A stretch of 64,000 bases of DNA from Leishmania infantum JPCM5 (GCF_000002875.2 NC_009411.2:434001-498000); one strand, 5' to 3'. Shown: positions 10,840 through 21,909, counted from the first letter of the stretch. A program made the numbers and translations. Notes: generated by a model not told the origin, from the letters alone.

Positions 10840-11280
10840 CTAGTCCCGCTCGTCGGGATCAAGCAGCCGGTCAGCACGGCGGCGGGCCCGCCTTCCGGCG
10901 TCTACGATGGGCTTGAAACCGATGTCCACCACGTCCCCACGGTCGTTGCGCACATAGGTGTACTGAGTCGCCTGTTCCGCAATCTCGCTGTCTGTATACT
11001 TGAAGAACATGACGTACGCTACATAGCAGATAAACGATGACCAGCCCCCCACCCAGACCGCTTTGAGACTGCTCCACCGCCAGCCGTATTGCCAGCGAAT
11101 CGGCAGGCGCGGTCGCAGCTGCTGGAAAACGTATCCGCCAGCACTCTTGGGTAGGTCGGGCATTCCAGGGTTGCGAGACCCGACCTTTTTGGCCCCGCCG
11201 ACCTCAGCACGGCCGCGGCGCTTGCGGCGCTCCACAGCGGGGCGCGGGACCTCAAGCCGTGAGAAGCACCGACGCAGCAT
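10840..11280 (-). CDS. Small single-span membrane protein, possibly a mitochondrial complex subunit
   Basis: 146 residues. The N-terminus is highly basic (MLRRCFSRLEVPRPAVERRK) and lacks acidic residues apart from two Glu, as in mitochondrial targeting sequences. One hydrophobic segment at about 75-93 is tryptophan- and tyrosine-rich and is preceded by an aromatic WQYGWRW stretch. The C-terminal 50 residues are polar with an Arg-rich helix. Size, one span and basic N-terminus are typical of accessory subunits of respiratory complexes in trypanosomatids, but I recognise no specific family. An acceptor at 11312-11313 supports the start. Confidence 0.65.
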   Translation of the reverse strand: MLRRCFSRLEVPRPAVERRKRRGRAEVGGAKKVGSRNPGMPDLPKSAGGYVFQQLRPRLPIRWQYGWRWSSLKAVWVGGWSSFICYVAYVMFFKYTDSEIAEQATQYTYVRNDRGDVVDIGFKPIVDAGRRARRRADRLLDPDERD

Positions 11281-12024
11281 GCCGTGCTACTCTTGCCTTA
11301 TCGGTTTCCTGCTATTGGCATTGATGGAAAGGAAAAGAAGGCGAAGGCGCTCGAGGCGGGGGAGGAAGAAGAACACGACAGCCGCAGTAGCAAGAAGTCC
11401 GGCACACAAGCACGGCAAGGAACATCTTTTTGCGTGTAGGGGCATGGGTACGGAGTAGGCAGGACGTCTGGACACGTTGTTCCGTTGTCCACAGAGCACC
11501 TGCGCCAAGGAGGGAAGCGAGTCAGAGAAACAGAGCACTTTATCCATCGAGAAAAAGGGAGGCCGGAGAGCGCCGTATCGGCCATCGTCGTTCGGTGCTC
11601 GTTCCAAGCAAAGCGCGCACGCGGCCAACACGCATTGGCGTATCGCTTGGCCCGTCTCACACACGGACGCGTGTGCGGCCGCTTGTCCTTGAGGCAGTGC
11701 ACCGCCTCCTCTCTCGCTGCTGTGCTTTCCAGTCGTGCATAGCCGTACACGCAGGATATCAGCGCAGAGAGGTGGGGTACGTATATGCGCGTATGCACCG
11801 GTGAGAGTGGGATGATCGGATCTGAAAAAACGCACACGCACACACATACACACACACACACACGAGTGAGAGAGAGACATCAGCTCTCACGAAGAGCGAC
11901 AAGGCGCATTTCCTTGGCAACGCAAGAGGAGGAAGAGGGGGGGCGGTGATCACAAGGCAAGACGCGCAAGCAGCAGCAACAGCAGCAGCTCAGGTCACCC
12001 TGCGAGCGCGGGGCATGTCTCGTC
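11281..12024. other. Intergenic region with CA repeat
   Basis: About 740 bp. An imperfect CA repeat lies near 11829-11863 and a CAG-rich stretch at 11970-11990. These are probably 3' UTR sequence of the NVL-side neighbour's upstream gene; no gene seen. Confidence 0.55.
11312..11345 (-). promoter_or_regulatory. Predicted trans-splice acceptor
   Basis: A pyrimidine tract (about 11326-11345) is followed by AG at 11312-11313, about 32 nt upstream of the ATG at 11280. Confidence 0.45.
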
Positions 12025-14025
12025 TTAGTCGGTATTCTTGGCGTTGTTGCGTATCTCGATGCTCATGTTCTCATAATTTGCCCGATCCGCCGCAGACACC
12101 GACGGCTTGATCTTTGCCAAGCTCGCCTCGAAGTTGTCTGCCGTAATGGTGGGCAGATCCGCCGTATCGGCGCTCTTGCCGGTGATGTCGCGCTCCAGCT
12201 CCTCCAGCTCGTCTTTCGTGTGGGACTTGTACACGCCCTTCAGTGCGGTCAGCGACGCCTCGCGCATTAGGGCGGCCAAGTCGGCGCCGCTGAAGCCGGT
12301 GAGCCGCTCGTCATGCGCCAGCCTTTCCAGGCTCACCTCGGCATCCACCGGGTACTTGCGGGCGTGCGTCCGCAGAATCGATTCACGCTGCGCAGGCGAC
12401 GGCAGCGGCACGTATAACAGTTTGTCCAGGCGACCTGGGCGCAGCATGGCAGAATCGATCATATCGGGGCGGTTCGTGGCCCCGATCACGTAAACATCCT
12501 TGCGCCCCTCCACACCGTCCAGCTCGGTCAGCAGCTGGTTCACTACGCGCTCGCTGCTCGGGTTTGCCCGGTCCGACCCGCGGCGCGGTGCCAGTGCATC
12601 CAGCTCGTCGAAAAAGAGGACGCATGGGGCGCTGGCCCGCCCACGCGCGAAGACCATGCGCACGCTGCGCTCACTCTCGCCAACGAACTTGTTGAGCAGC
12701 TCTGGACCCTTGATGGAGATAAAGTTGGCGCCCGATTGGTTCGCGATTGCCTTTGCGACCAGCGTCTTGCCGCAGCCCGGTGGGCCGTAGAGCAGCACGC
12801 CGACGGGGTGGTCGAGACCGAAGCGGTGATGCAACTTCGGGGCGCGGATAGGCTGCAAGATGCTGGTCATGAGCTCCTCGCGCACGTCCTCGAGGGCGCC
12901 GACGTCGTCCCACGAGACGTTCGGGATCGTCGTGAAGCCCTCTCGCATCGCCGACGGCTGCACCCGCGTCGTCGCCTCCTTCAGCTCATCGAATGTGACG
13001 CAGAACCCGGAGAGCTCTTCCGTCTTTACATCGTCCACAGCGCCACGCTCGTCCAGCTCCTTGTACTTGCGGCGGATGGCGAGGATGCAAGCCTCCTTGA
13101 CGAGAAGGTGCAGGTCTGCGCCGACGTAGCCGGGGGTCATGTTGGCGAGCTCAAAGAAATCGACGCCGTCGGACAAGTTGATTTTCGCGCAGATGATACT
13201 GAGGATGCTCTGTCGCTCGTCGATTGAGGGGATGCCGAGGGCAATTTCCCGATCGAACCGGCCGGCGCGGCGCAGCGCCGTGTCCAACGCCTCTGGGCGG
13301 TTTGTCGCCCCCATGACGCAAACCACCTTGTTGTGCTGTCGCCAGGCCTGCGACACCTGATCCATGCACGTAAGCAGCTGTCCAACGATGCGACTCTCCA
13401 TTGCGCGCTGGGCGTCCTCGCGACGGCCCGCGATGGTGTCGATCTCGTCGATGAAAACAATGCTCGGCGCCGCCGCTATGGCGTCCATGAACAAGTTCCT
13501 CAGCTTTGCCTCGCTGTCACCGCTGATGCCGGAGACGATCTCTGGCGCCGCGACAAAAAAGAGGGGCACCTGCAGCGAGCCGGCGATGGCGTGGACGAGC
13601 TTTGTCTTGCCGACACCCGGCGGGCCATGCAGCAGGACGCCGCACGGCGGATCTGCACCGAGGCAGTTAAAGAGGTGCGGCATGCGGACGGGCAGCTCAA
13701 TGAGCTCTTTTATTACCGGCAGCTCCTTGGCCAAGCCGCCCATGTCTTCGAGGGTGATCTTCGGGATGACACCGAGCACCTCGCCCTCCCCGTCGCCGCT
13801 GGCGCTCTTTCCCGCCTCCTTGCCACTGTGAACACGGCTGCTGCCGGACTTGCTACTCTGCGGCCCTTCCTCCTCCTCGTCACGCGGCCGCTTTGCGTGA
13901 AAAGGGTAGTTGTCGTCGGCGAAGTGCCGTGGGCCGCTGCCGGGGCGCTGCTTACGGTACCCGTTGGGGGTCTGCCGAGCCATCTGCTTCAGCCTGTCCT
14001 TGAGGCGGTCACTCATGCCTGGCAT
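12025..14025 (-). CDS. NVL: NVL/Rix7-type double AAA ATPase (60S ribosome biogenesis)
   Basis: 666 residues. Members of this family extract assembly factors from pre-60S particles in the nucleolus. Seen: a polar N-terminus with a basic KRPRDEEEE stretch (about 45-53) that could be a nuclear signal; AAA domain 1 with Walker A GPPGVGKT (134-141), Walker B IVFIDEID (189-196) and an arginine finger region AGRFDRE (254-260); AAA domain 2 with Walker A GPPGCGKT (414-421) and Walker B VLFFDELD (469-476). The second domain opens with WDDVGALEDVREEL and contains KGPELLNKFVGESER and LRPGRLDKLLYV, patterns typical of NVL rather than p97 or NSF. The family's N-terminal winged domain is short here. An ATG three codons downstream is an alternative start. 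Acceptor predicted at 14062-14063. Confidence 0.9.
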   Translation of the reverse strand: MPGMSDRLKDRLKQMARQTPNGYRKQRPGSGPRHFADDNYPFHAKRPRDEEEEGPQSSKSGSSRVHSGKEAGKSASGDGEGEVLGVIPKITLEDMGGLAKELPVIKELIELPVRMPHLFNCLGADPPCGVLLHGPPGVGKTKLVHAIAGSLQVPLFFVAAPEIVSGISGDSEAKLRNLFMDAIAAAPSIVFIDEIDTIAGRREDAQRAMESRIVGQLLTCMDQVSQAWRQHNKVVCVMGATNRPEALDTALRRAGRFDREIALGIPSIDERQSILSIICAKINLSDGVDFFELANMTPGYVGADLHLLVKEACILAIRRKYKELDERGAVDDVKTEELSGFCVTFDELKEATTRVQPSAMREGFTTIPNVSWDDVGALEDVREELMTSILQPIRAPKLHHRFGLDHPVGVLLYGPPGCGKTLVAKAIANQSGANFISIKGPELLNKFVGESERSVRMVFARGRASAPCVLFFDELDALAPRRGSDRANPSSERVVNQLLTELDGVEGRKDVYVIGATNRPDMIDSAMLRPGRLDKLLYVPLPSPAQRESILRTHARKYPVDAEVSLERLAHDERLTGFSGADLAALMREASLTALKGVYKSHTKDELEELERDITGKSADTADLPTITADNFEASLAKIKPSVSAADRANYENMSIEIRNNAKNTD

Positions 14026-16164
14026 GATTCCCTCCTGTGAGGGCAGAACGAGTGAAAAGCCCTAGAAAAAAAAGGAAAGAAGTGGCTCACCACCTACCGC
14101 CGTACATGTTGGCAGAGATGTGTTGGCAAGTCACAGCAATGACAAGAGGAACGAAAAAGGTACGTGGAGAGTTGTGGAAACTGTGGCAACGTATGCTAGA
14201 AGAGATGATTCGGCAGCATCGTGAAGTTCGGTAGCTGCCGCACGCTACGTACAGCCTCGCGTGCAATCCTCGCCGTCACATTTTCTCCTTTGACATCTCC
14301 ATCGCCTCGCTCTTCATCTCCGCGAAGGCCGACAAAGAGAGGGTCGGGGGTAGAGGTCGGTGGTGGGGTTGCCAGGCCATTGCTGCCCTCTGGCTCTGCC
14401 CTGCAACACCGATGACCAGCTTCTCAGCGCTCGCTTCGACAATGCTCAAAGGTGGGGGGAGAGAGAGAGAAATGGACAAAGAGGGAGACGGGTGCCAACC
14501 CATGAAGAAGACAGCACAGACACAACGGCACAACGGCACAACGGCACGACAACGACAACGGCAGAGCCACGCAGCGGCTGACGAGCACACGCTCAGGCAA
14601 GCAAATACTCTTTTCCTGCGTATGTGCGTACAGTAACGGAGAGAGCGCACACCAAAAACAAACGTGAACAGTGCAAGAAGAGACAACGCTCTCTTCCCCC
14701 TTTCTTTCAGCGGGGTTAGTTGTCGTCGTCGTCATAGCGATGGGGTGGGTTGGGGGGAGGGCAGTGGAGTGTGAATAGGCGGGACAAACACGCCAACGCA
14801 ATCAGATGCACTCATCGGCAGGCACACACGGTGCGCAGGCAGTTACAGTGGCACGGCAAAACAGACGTAGAGGAGGGGAGGGGGGCGTTACGGATGGATA
14901 AGAGCTCGCAGCAGGCGTACCACACATAGTCGCAGGAAGGATCGAAAACGGCTTCGTTGACGCGCACGCGCCCCAAAATCACGCAGGGCCCTCTGCTGCC
15001 GTATCGCTCATAATACCCGTTTGCAAGAAGACGGGCCTGTGGCCACGGTGGCACCCACTCGTCACAGAGCCAACGCGACGGAACAAAAGAAAAACGGGAA
15101 TACGCGATGGAGAACAAAACAGAAAGAAAAAGATGTGTGTGTGTGTGTGACTGACGTAATGGGCCGTGCGCATGTTTCATTCCCCACCACCACCACCCTC
15201 TCTCTCCTCTCAGAGACCTCACACACCCGCACCCACACAGAGAGAGATATCTTGCACCCCGCCTCGCCCCCGGCTAATGCAGCATGTCTGCTCGCTCCGC
15301 CACGCTCATAGAGAGGCCCGCACAGAATACCCCCGTGGAAGAAGGCACCCCGGTTCGCTCCGGTGTCTCTCCCCCTCCTCCAGCACCTTTGGCCTACCCA
15401 CAGCCCAACCGCCGTCTAGAGAAAGGAACATGGGCAAATCCGATACAGGCGCACACAGGGAGAAATGGAAGAGGCTGAACGAGTAGAGGCCACGCGTCCT
15501 TCTCATTCTCAAAAGGCAGTTGCACCAAGGCCCAGCACAAGCAGGTGCACCCATGGGTATTGCGAGACAAACGCAGAAATCCTTGTGCCTGAGGGACAAG
15601 AGGGAATGCGCGCGCGAGCAATCGGATTCATCAGCACAGCAACAGCTGCAGCACGAGAAGCACGGTCAGCAGCCAGCATCAGATGGCGATCGGGGGGGGG
15701 GAGTGGGGGAGTGTGTACAACAGGGGTGGTGCCGGGGAGGATAAGACACAAATCGGCGGCACACCGATCGACCAGCAAAGTATCCTGAGCCAAAGAATGG
15801 TAAACATAAGAAGGCAACAACAACATAGACGTGGGTAGTCGTAGACTAATACGTTGCAAGCACACCGAAGACCTCGCCCGCACGCGCAGATACAGGCATA
15901 GAGCGAGTGGGGGAGAGAGGGATGGACACGTGTGGCCTCCGAGGACAAAAAAGTGTGAGGAGGGTTGCAAGTGCAAACTTTATGGAGGAAGAGGGGTATC
16001 ATCAAGCGTGCACATATGGATCTTGACTCACGCTTGCCTCGGTTACCCAAAACTGGCCTCTGCGTGTCTCTCTCGCTCGCTCTCGCTCCCTCCGTCTCCG
16101 CCCGTTGGCCAGGTGCCACAAGTTCTCTCTGCTCTCCTGTGCTTTTGATAGTAGTGCATCAAAG
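14026..16164. other. Long intergenic region
   Basis: About 2.1 kb between NVL and NFS1. It contains repeated ACAACGGCAC units at about 14520-14560, a GT run at 15134-15150 and a G-run at 15695. ORFs on either strand are low-complexity, and I found no gene. Confidence 0.55.
14062..14080 (-). promoter_or_regulatory. Predicted trans-splice acceptor of the NVL gene
   Basis: An almost pure T/C tract (14065-14080) leads directly into AG at 14062-14063, about 36 nt before the ATG. It is one of the clearest acceptors in the window. Confidence 0.6.
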
Positions 16165-17487
16165 CTAACGCCACTGCACGTCCGCAAGCGTCTTGCCCTC
16201 CTGCATCAAATCCCACAGCGGCGATAACTCGCGCAGGCGCTCGACGTTCTTGACGCACTCCTCGATGACGAGGTCCACCTCCTTCGCAGTGGTAAAGCGG
16301 CCAATGCCAAAGCGGATGGAGGTGTGCGCGTTTTCAGCGTCAACGCCTAGGGCGCGGAGGACGTAGCTGGGCTCGAGCGATGCGCTCGTGCAGGCGCTAC
16401 CGCTTGACACCGCCACATCCTTCATGCCCATGAGCAAACTCTCGCCCTCCACACAGGAGAAGCTGATGTTTAGGTTTCCCGGCAGACGGTTTTTCAAGTC
16501 ACCGTTCACGACAAGGTGTGACAGGCGACTCTGTAGTCCGTTCAGCAGACGTTCCTGCAGCCTCTGCGTGTGCGCCGCGTCGCGCTCCCACTCCTTCATG
16601 GCAACCTCACAAGCAGCGCCCATGCCGACAACGAGCGCAGTCGCGACGGTGCCGCTCCGAACGCCACGCTCCTGCCCGCCGCCGCTGACAGGGGAGCGAA
16701 TGCGCACGCGCGGGCGACGCCGCACGTAGAGGGCACCGCAGCCTTTCGGACCGTAAACCTTATGCGAGGACATTGACATGACATCAATGTTGTCGGCGTT
16801 CACGTCGACCTTGACCTTGCCCAGAGCTTGTGCCGCGTCGGTGTGGAAGAGGACCTTCTTGGAGTGGCACAGCGCCCCGATCTCGCGGATGGGCTGCAGC
16901 ACGCCAATCTCGTTGTGCGCCGCCATGCAGGAGACGAGGCATGTGGTGGGCTTGATCGCCGCCTCCAACACCTTCAGGTCCAAAATTCCGTTCTTCTGCA
17001 CCGGCAGGTAAGTCACCTCGAAGCCCTCCATCTCCAGGTAGCGGCACGAGTCGAGCACGCACTTGTGCTCGGTCTGTAGCGTGATGATGTGGTTCTTCTT
17101 GGCCTTGAGGAAGTTGCCGACGCCCTTGATGGCGATGTTGTTGCACTCCGTCGCGCCACTAGTGAAGAAGATCTCCTTTGGGCTTGCGCCAATCAAATCA
17201 GCGACCTGCTTGCGCGCCTTCTCGACCGCCTCCTCAGCGCTCCAGCCGTACTGATGGGTGCGACTGTTCGGGTTGCCGTACTCCTCCGTCATGTAGGGCA
17301 ACATCGCATCCAGCACGCGGGGGTCCAGCGGGGTGGTGGCCTGATTATCCATGTAGATCGGTCGAGTCTTGAAGACGGGCAGAGTGGACGGAGGGGCAGC
17401 AACAGCTGCGGCAGCCTTGGAGGCTGCCCCGGCACCGTTGGCCGTCGAGGCAGCAGCGCAGAAAAAGACACGCGACACGCACCGCAT
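16165..17487 (-). CDS. NFS1: Cysteine desulfurase, mitochondrial (NFS1/IscS type)
   Basis: 440 residues. It would convert L-cysteine to alanine and pass persulfide sulfur to the scaffold for Fe-S cluster assembly, with a secondary role in tRNA thiolation. Seen: an Ala-rich N-terminal presequence (about 1-38); the opening motif YMDNQATTP (45-53); His141 in QTEHK that stacks on the cofactor; HTDAAQ (215-220); the PLP lysine Lys243 in [10 protein letters not shown]; and the mobile-loop catalytic Cys366 in [14 protein letters not shown]. All catalytic positions are intact and the length is that of eukaryotic mitochondrial enzymes. The loop length around Cys366 is of the group I (IscS/NFS1) class, not SufS-like. 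A possible acceptor AG lies at 17681-17682. Confidence 0.96.
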   Translation of the reverse strand: MRCVSRVFFCAAASTANGAGAASKAAAAVAAPPSTLPVFKTRPIYMDNQATTPLDPRVLDAMLPYMTEEYGNPNSRTHQYGWSAEEAVEKARKQVADLIGASPKEIFFTSGATECNNIAIKGVGNFLKAKKNHIITLQTEHKCVLDSCRYLEMEGFEVTYLPVQKNGILDLKVLEAAIKPTTCLVSCMAAHNEIGVLQPIREIGALCHSKKVLFHTDAAQALGKVKVDVNADNIDVMSMSSHKVYGPKGCGALYVRRRPRVRIRSPVSGGGQERGVRSGTVATALVVGMGAACEVAMKEWERDAAHTQRLQERLLNGLQSRLSHLVVNGDLKNRLPGNLNISFSCVEGESLLMGMKDVAVSSGSACTSASLEPSYVLRALGVDAENAHTSIRFGIGRFTTAKEVDLVIEECVKNVERLRELSPLWDLMQEGKTLADVQWR

Positions 17488-18294
17488 TCTGCCCCAACTC
17501 TTCGCTTGTTTGTGACTGTCTTCGAGGAACCTACGACTGAGCGAGTGTGTTCGGGCGTGTCAGCCTGGGCGCAGCCGTGTGAGTGTCTCGCCTCACTCTC
17601 TGTTTCTCGTCTAACTGTATACTTCCAACTTTGCTTTGCGTGCATGTGCTCCGTGCTCACGACTCGGGCGTTTGTGCACGCTCGCCAGAGAACACCGCCA
17701 CCACCAGACCCAATACACGTACGTTCACGCCGGAAAAGGGAGGGAAGGAGAAGAAAAGAGTGCAACAAACAGGCAGTCCGTGAATGGCGCGTCGCGGGCA
17801 GTAATGGATGCGGTGCAAACAACAAAACAGCAATGCGACGGCACCGCTGAGAAGCACCTCGTACAGATTGAGGAGCCCCCCGCGAGCGCAATCCACGGTG
17901 CTGCTGGGCAGCCCCTCCCGCACTCGGCGCAAAAACCGCAGTGCGCAACGCCCCTTTCACCTGATCCAGCGGCGTGTCGGAAAGACGACACGCCGAAGAA
18001 GGTAGCGATGGCGGCGAGCGCATTTTTCTCCTTTCTGTGCTGCTACGCCGTTGGTTGCTGTTTCCTAAACGAAAATGCGTCAATGATGTGAACGGGATGA
18101 GGGACAGTCAAAAGCGGCGCCGCGTCTCTCTCGCTTGCTCTCGGCAACTCGCCGCGCGCGACATTACGATTTGACCTCTGTCTACCAAGGCTGCCTCAAC
18201 AATCACACATGCCTGTGGAGCACTCTCACGCCCTCCTTGGCTCACCCACAGGGAAGAGGCTCGTGAGGGTGAGGAGGAATGTACTTGTGAAACG
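17488..18294. other. Intergenic region between NFS1 and the SIDER copy
   Basis: About 800 bp holding the NFS1 5' UTR and spacer. No gene is supported. Confidence 0.55.
17681..17760 (-). promoter_or_regulatory. Possible trans-splice acceptor of NFS1
   Basis: A long C/T tract (about 17732-17760) is followed by its first AG at 17681-17682, some 50 nt away. This would give a 5' UTR near 194 nt. The tract-to-AG distance makes it less certain than the others. Confidence 0.35.
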
Positions 18295-18795
18295 GTGCCC
18301 CTTGCTCTGCCCGTGCAACGCGAGCTGCACGCCACTCCACTCCCCTCCAGCCGGCCCCGTCACAGCGGCCCACATGGCCTGGCGCGAGGCAGCGGTAGGC
18401 ATACGCGGTACAGCACTGCGCCGACACAGTCACCTGGGTACGGCCTCCGTCCCAAGCGCTACACAGCCGCACCCTCCTTGAGAGTGGCGCAGGCTCCCTG
18501 CACCGCTGGGCAGAGTGAGGGCCCCGGAGGGGGAGGGAGAGGGGGGAGATGTGTTCGAGCCACGCTGGCCGCTCCGACGCCACGCCCTCCACAACCTCAC
18601 CAGCGACATCAGCAGCGATACATCGCTCTGACCTCCCCTACGTCGTCGGTGCTGGGCCCCGCCACCACCCGAGGTGGCTGGGGCACTTGGCAGGGGTTTA
18701 GGGGTTGGGGGGCTGGCTCGCTTCCCCACAGCCACACACGCACACACAGAGTGGTGTGTGTGCTGGGCCCTGCGACACGACGCACTGAGGGGTGC
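18295..18795 (-). mobile_element. SIDER-type degenerate retroposon, copy 1
   Basis: This 501 bp segment is repeated almost identically at 60076-60580 (about ten substitutions plus a 4-nt change in a CA run). The repeat stops abruptly at both ends while the flanks are unrelated. Length near 500 bp, position in a predicted 3' UTR (just downstream of the NSF-like gene) and lack of coding capacity fit Leishmania SIDER elements, truncated non-autonomous relatives of ingi/L1Tc retroposons that can lower mRNA stability. I orient it with the transcripts; assignment to the SIDER2 subgroup is from general recollection of the family. Confidence 0.68.
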
Positions 18796-18915
18796 CCACC
18801 CACCCCCCACCCCCTCCGTCCTAGAGGAGGAGGAAGGGGGGAGCAGAAGGTAGAAAAAAGTCCGCAGGGGACGGTCATCCACCAACCTCTCAAAATCAGC
18901 ATCCGACATGAGAAG

Positions 18916-21909
18916 CTACCACAGTAGTTCATCCGCAGCGCCCACAAGCTCGTCTACGTCCACCGCGGCCTCCTTGCCGTCCTCATCGTCGCTACCCTCG
19001 CCCCCCCAGCCTTGGTACGGGTCAATCAGCCCCATATCTGCCACTGTGGTGCGCACTGCGGGGACAAAGCTGTGACTGGCGGCATCGTCGCCCACCGCGT
19101 AAAAGTTCGCAGCCACCTGCCTCGCGCGCATCTCGTTGTAGACGGCGCGCATCTGATCAGACGTGGCAAAGTATGCCGGCAACTCCATCGTCGACTCCGA
19201 CGACTCCACGTCGCTCGACTGCGAGTCGCCAATGGCAGCCGCTGTGTTTTCGACCTCCTGCACCCACCGCTGCAGGGACATGTCCGTGATGCGGAGAAAT
19301 GTGCGGTAGCTCATCGACACCGGGTAGGCCGCTGCCGCCTTGACTGATTGCACTGGATCTGCCACGCGATACTCCTGCAGCAGGGCTTCTGCCCCGCGTC
19401 GCAGCACTGGATGCACGCGCAGGTGCGCATCGAAAGAAAACTGCTGTAGAACCGACGATAGGGATGACGTGAGCACCAGTATGCGGTGGTTGCGATCTGC
19501 CGAGACACGGCTTTCAGCGTTCATAGCCACGTTACCTCCTGCCTCATCAGCGACCGCCAACGGTGAGTTTGCGACCAAGGCACGGCTTACGCCCCCCGAG
19601 CGGTGCATGTACTCGTACAGCAAGCTGCGCAGCGTGTTCCCGGCGTAGCCACCGGTACCCATGACGCCGACGAGAACATCGTAGTCGTCGAGGACCACGA
19701 TCCCACTTTCTGTGTGCGAGGCGTCGTTGAGAGCGTCCCGCAGCTTTCCCAGTTGCTCCTCGTGATCGGGCAGCTGCGCCACGCGACGGCAGGAGAGGTA
19801 GCGCACCGTTGTGAAGTCGTAGACGCGGGTGAGGGCTCGGGCCACGGTGGATTTACCGGTGCCTGGGGCTCCGGTGATGACGAGCATTCCTGTCACGGTG
19901 CGGTTGCTCTTCATCACGCGCTCAATCACCGCAGTCGCCCTCTTGATGTTATTGCTCACGGTGCCATCGTGGTCGACAATCTCGGCACTGGCCCTGTCGC
20001 CGTCAGCGGAGAGCTGCGACAGCACAGATGTCTCATCTTTGGCACTGCGGATGTCCTTGAAGGCGTGCTCAAAGTCCTCCCGCGTTACTTTGAACAGCGA
20101 AGGCGACGAGGCGGATGAGCTCATGCTGCCACTCCCCCCTGTGCCCTCAAGATCAAGCCCGCCAACGTCGCCTGCGCGGTGGCCAATCATCTCCGCGTCC
20201 GCCAAGCCAGAAGAACCCTCGTTGGCCTCCTTGCTCTGCGGGCCGCCCTGGAAGAGCCCATCCCTGCGATACCGCAGCAACGCGTAGCTCAGGGCAGAGC
20301 GCACCGTGCCGGCAATGTCAGACCCGGAAAAACCGCCGCTTTCCAGTGCCAGATCTCGCAGAACCACGTCGGGTGCCAGGAAATTCTGCTCCCGCAGCCG
20401 CGCTGTGTGAATGAAAAAGATGTCCTCGCGGCCAGGGACGTCCGGCGCGGGGATCTCGATGAGCACCTCAAAACGGCCAGGACGGAGCAGCGCCGAGTCG
20501 ATCGCCTGCAGCCGATTCGTCAAGCCGACAACCAGCAGGTCGTTCCGGCTCTTCACGCCGTCCATGAGAGACAGCAGTGTGTTCGTCACACCGTCGTACA
20601 CTGCCTTGGCAGAGCTCTCATCGCTAGAGTGGCCGCGGCGGCGGAAGAGCGCCTCGAACTCGTCAATCACGAGCACCAGCAGCGCACCCTTCTTCGTTGC
20701 GTCACTCCTCTTGTGCGCCGAACGGTCAAACCTCTCGTTCTCCTGCTGCGCTGTCTCCTCCTTGGATGTCGTGCCGATGTCGTATCCCTCGAACACGTCC
20801 CGCAAGTTCTTTTCCGACTCGCCGACAAACTTCGACAAGATGTCCGCCGCGTTCACGACGGAGAGGCGCGTGTTAGGGCCCAGCAAGCGGAACAAGTTGC
20901 GCGCAATGAGGGTTTTGCCGTTCCCGGGCGGTCCGTAGAGAATGACACCGCGCACGTGCTGCAGATGCAACGCTTCGGCGAGCGGTGCCAAAGACGGAAG
21001 CCGAGAGAGAAAGACGCGGCGGAACAGTGTGCGGAGCTCACGCTTGAGGCCGCCGATACCGAGCTCCGCCCACATCTCATCGCCATTCGCTGCGCCGTCG
21101 CCATCGTACGGCTCGTCCGCGCGCTTGGCGCGGTCCTGAGACGCGGGCAACGGCGCGTACAGACGCTCCAGTGGGTGCTGACGCACCTCCTCCCATGACA
21201 CCTTCTCTGCGTGCCCCCGCGGCGTCTCGGCGGCCGTCTCGTCTTTGGCGCTTGTCGTGTTGCTCACCCGCAACTCCACCGCACGGCGCAGTACGGTAAC
21301 GGTGCGGTAAGCTTCCTCGCCGCTGCGTCGCTCCTCAAGACGTACGTCGAACCACATCGGCTGGCTCACCAGCCGCAACAGCTGCGGTGTCATGCTCTCC
21401 ACGCCAGCGAGGCTGAGAAGCGGGTTTTCCAGCTCGCACGAGATCAGCTGTGTAGGGAACACCAGCGAAGCCGTGGGTCGGCTGCAGGTCAGGACAATCT
21501 TCTCTAGCAGGCGTGTGTCGGCTTCGCTCTGCTCCTGACCAAGCAGCGGTGGACGGCGATGCTCCTGCAGCAGCACCCGGTGCAGTACCGCCTGCGAGTC
21601 ACCGTTGTCCGTGTCTCGAACCTCTGACGGAAGGTGCACACCCTGCAAGGAGAGCGTGACACTCGCGATTGGGGCCAGTGCAGTCGGCGACGATACGGAC
21701 GCGCCGGCGCGTGCCGCAAAGCAACCGGTCGTCTCCCGTGCCTCAGCCGCACCGTCGCGGCAGCCGCGCACGTACAAGATTTCTGGCGCAGCATCTTCTG
21801 CCTGCGCTCTAGCAAGGACGTCCACGCATGGCAGGATACACACAGAGAGCACCAAGATAGTAAACGAGAGCTTGGCACACTGGCACAGACGATACAGCGA
21901 GTGGAACAT
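18916..21909 (-). CDS. NSF-like double AAA ATPase with N-terminal signal/anchor segment
   Basis: The start at 21909 gives 997 residues. The ORF continues upstream to 22104, but that part is a CA-repeat His/Thr tract and lies upstream of a predicted acceptor. Seen: a hydrophobic N-terminal segment (about 13-36, SFTILVLSVCILPCVDVLA) resembling a signal peptide; a ~260-residue region without a recognisable NSF N-domain; AAA domain 1 with GIGGLKRELRTLFRR, Walker A GPPGNGKT (about 325-332), Walker B LVIDEFEA (about 410), and LTNRLQAIDSALLRPGRFE; and a diverged domain 2 with Walker A GAPGTGKST (about 678) and Walker B VVLDDYDVL (about 735). The layout and motifs are those of NSF/Sec18, the SNARE-disassembly ATPase, rather than p97 or NVL. 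A lumenal or membrane-anchored location would be unusual for this family. Acidic C-terminal tail. Confidence 0.82.
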   Translation of the reverse strand: MFHSLYRLCQCAKLSFTILVLSVCILPCVDVLARAQAEDAAPEILYVRGCRDGAAEARETTGCFAARAGASVSSPTALAPIASVTLSLQGVHLPSEVRDTDNGDSQAVLHRVLLQEHRRPPLLGQEQSEADTRLLEKIVLTCSRPTASLVFPTQLISCELENPLLSLAGVESMTPQLLRLVSQPMWFDVRLEERRSGEEAYRTVTVLRRAVELRVSNTTSAKDETAAETPRGHAEKVSWEEVRQHPLERLYAPLPASQDRAKRADEPYDGDGAANGDEMWAELGIGGLKRELRTLFRRVFLSRLPSLAPLAEALHLQHVRGVILYGPPGNGKTLIARNLFRLLGPNTRLSVVNAADILSKFVGESEKNLRDVFEGYDIGTTSKEETAQQENERFDRSAHKRSDATKKGALLVLVIDEFEALFRRRGHSSDESSAKAVYDGVTNTLLSLMDGVKSRNDLLVVGLTNRLQAIDSALLRPGRFEVLIEIPAPDVPGREDIFFIHTARLREQNFLAPDVVLRDLALESGGFSGSDIAGTVRSALSYALLRYRRDGLFQGGPQSKEANEGSSGLADAEMIGHRAGDVGGLDLEGTGGSGSMSSSASSPSLFKVTREDFEHAFKDIRSAKDETSVLSQLSADGDRASAEIVDHDGTVSNNIKRATAVIERVMKSNRTVTGMLVITGAPGTGKSTVARALTRVYDFTTVRYLSCRRVAQLPDHEEQLGKLRDALNDASHTESGIVVLDDYDVLVGVMGTGGYAGNTLRSLLYEYMHRSGGVSRALVANSPLAVADEAGGNVAMNAESRVSADRNHRILVLTSSLSSVLQQFSFDAHLRVHPVLRRGAEALLQEYRVADPVQSVKAAAAYPVSMSYRTFLRITDMSLQRWVQEVENTAAAIGDSQSSDVESSESTMELPAYFATSDQMRAVYNEMRARQVAANFYAVGDDAASHSFVPAVRTTVADMGLIDPYQGWGGEGSDDEDGKEAAVDVDELVGAADELLW

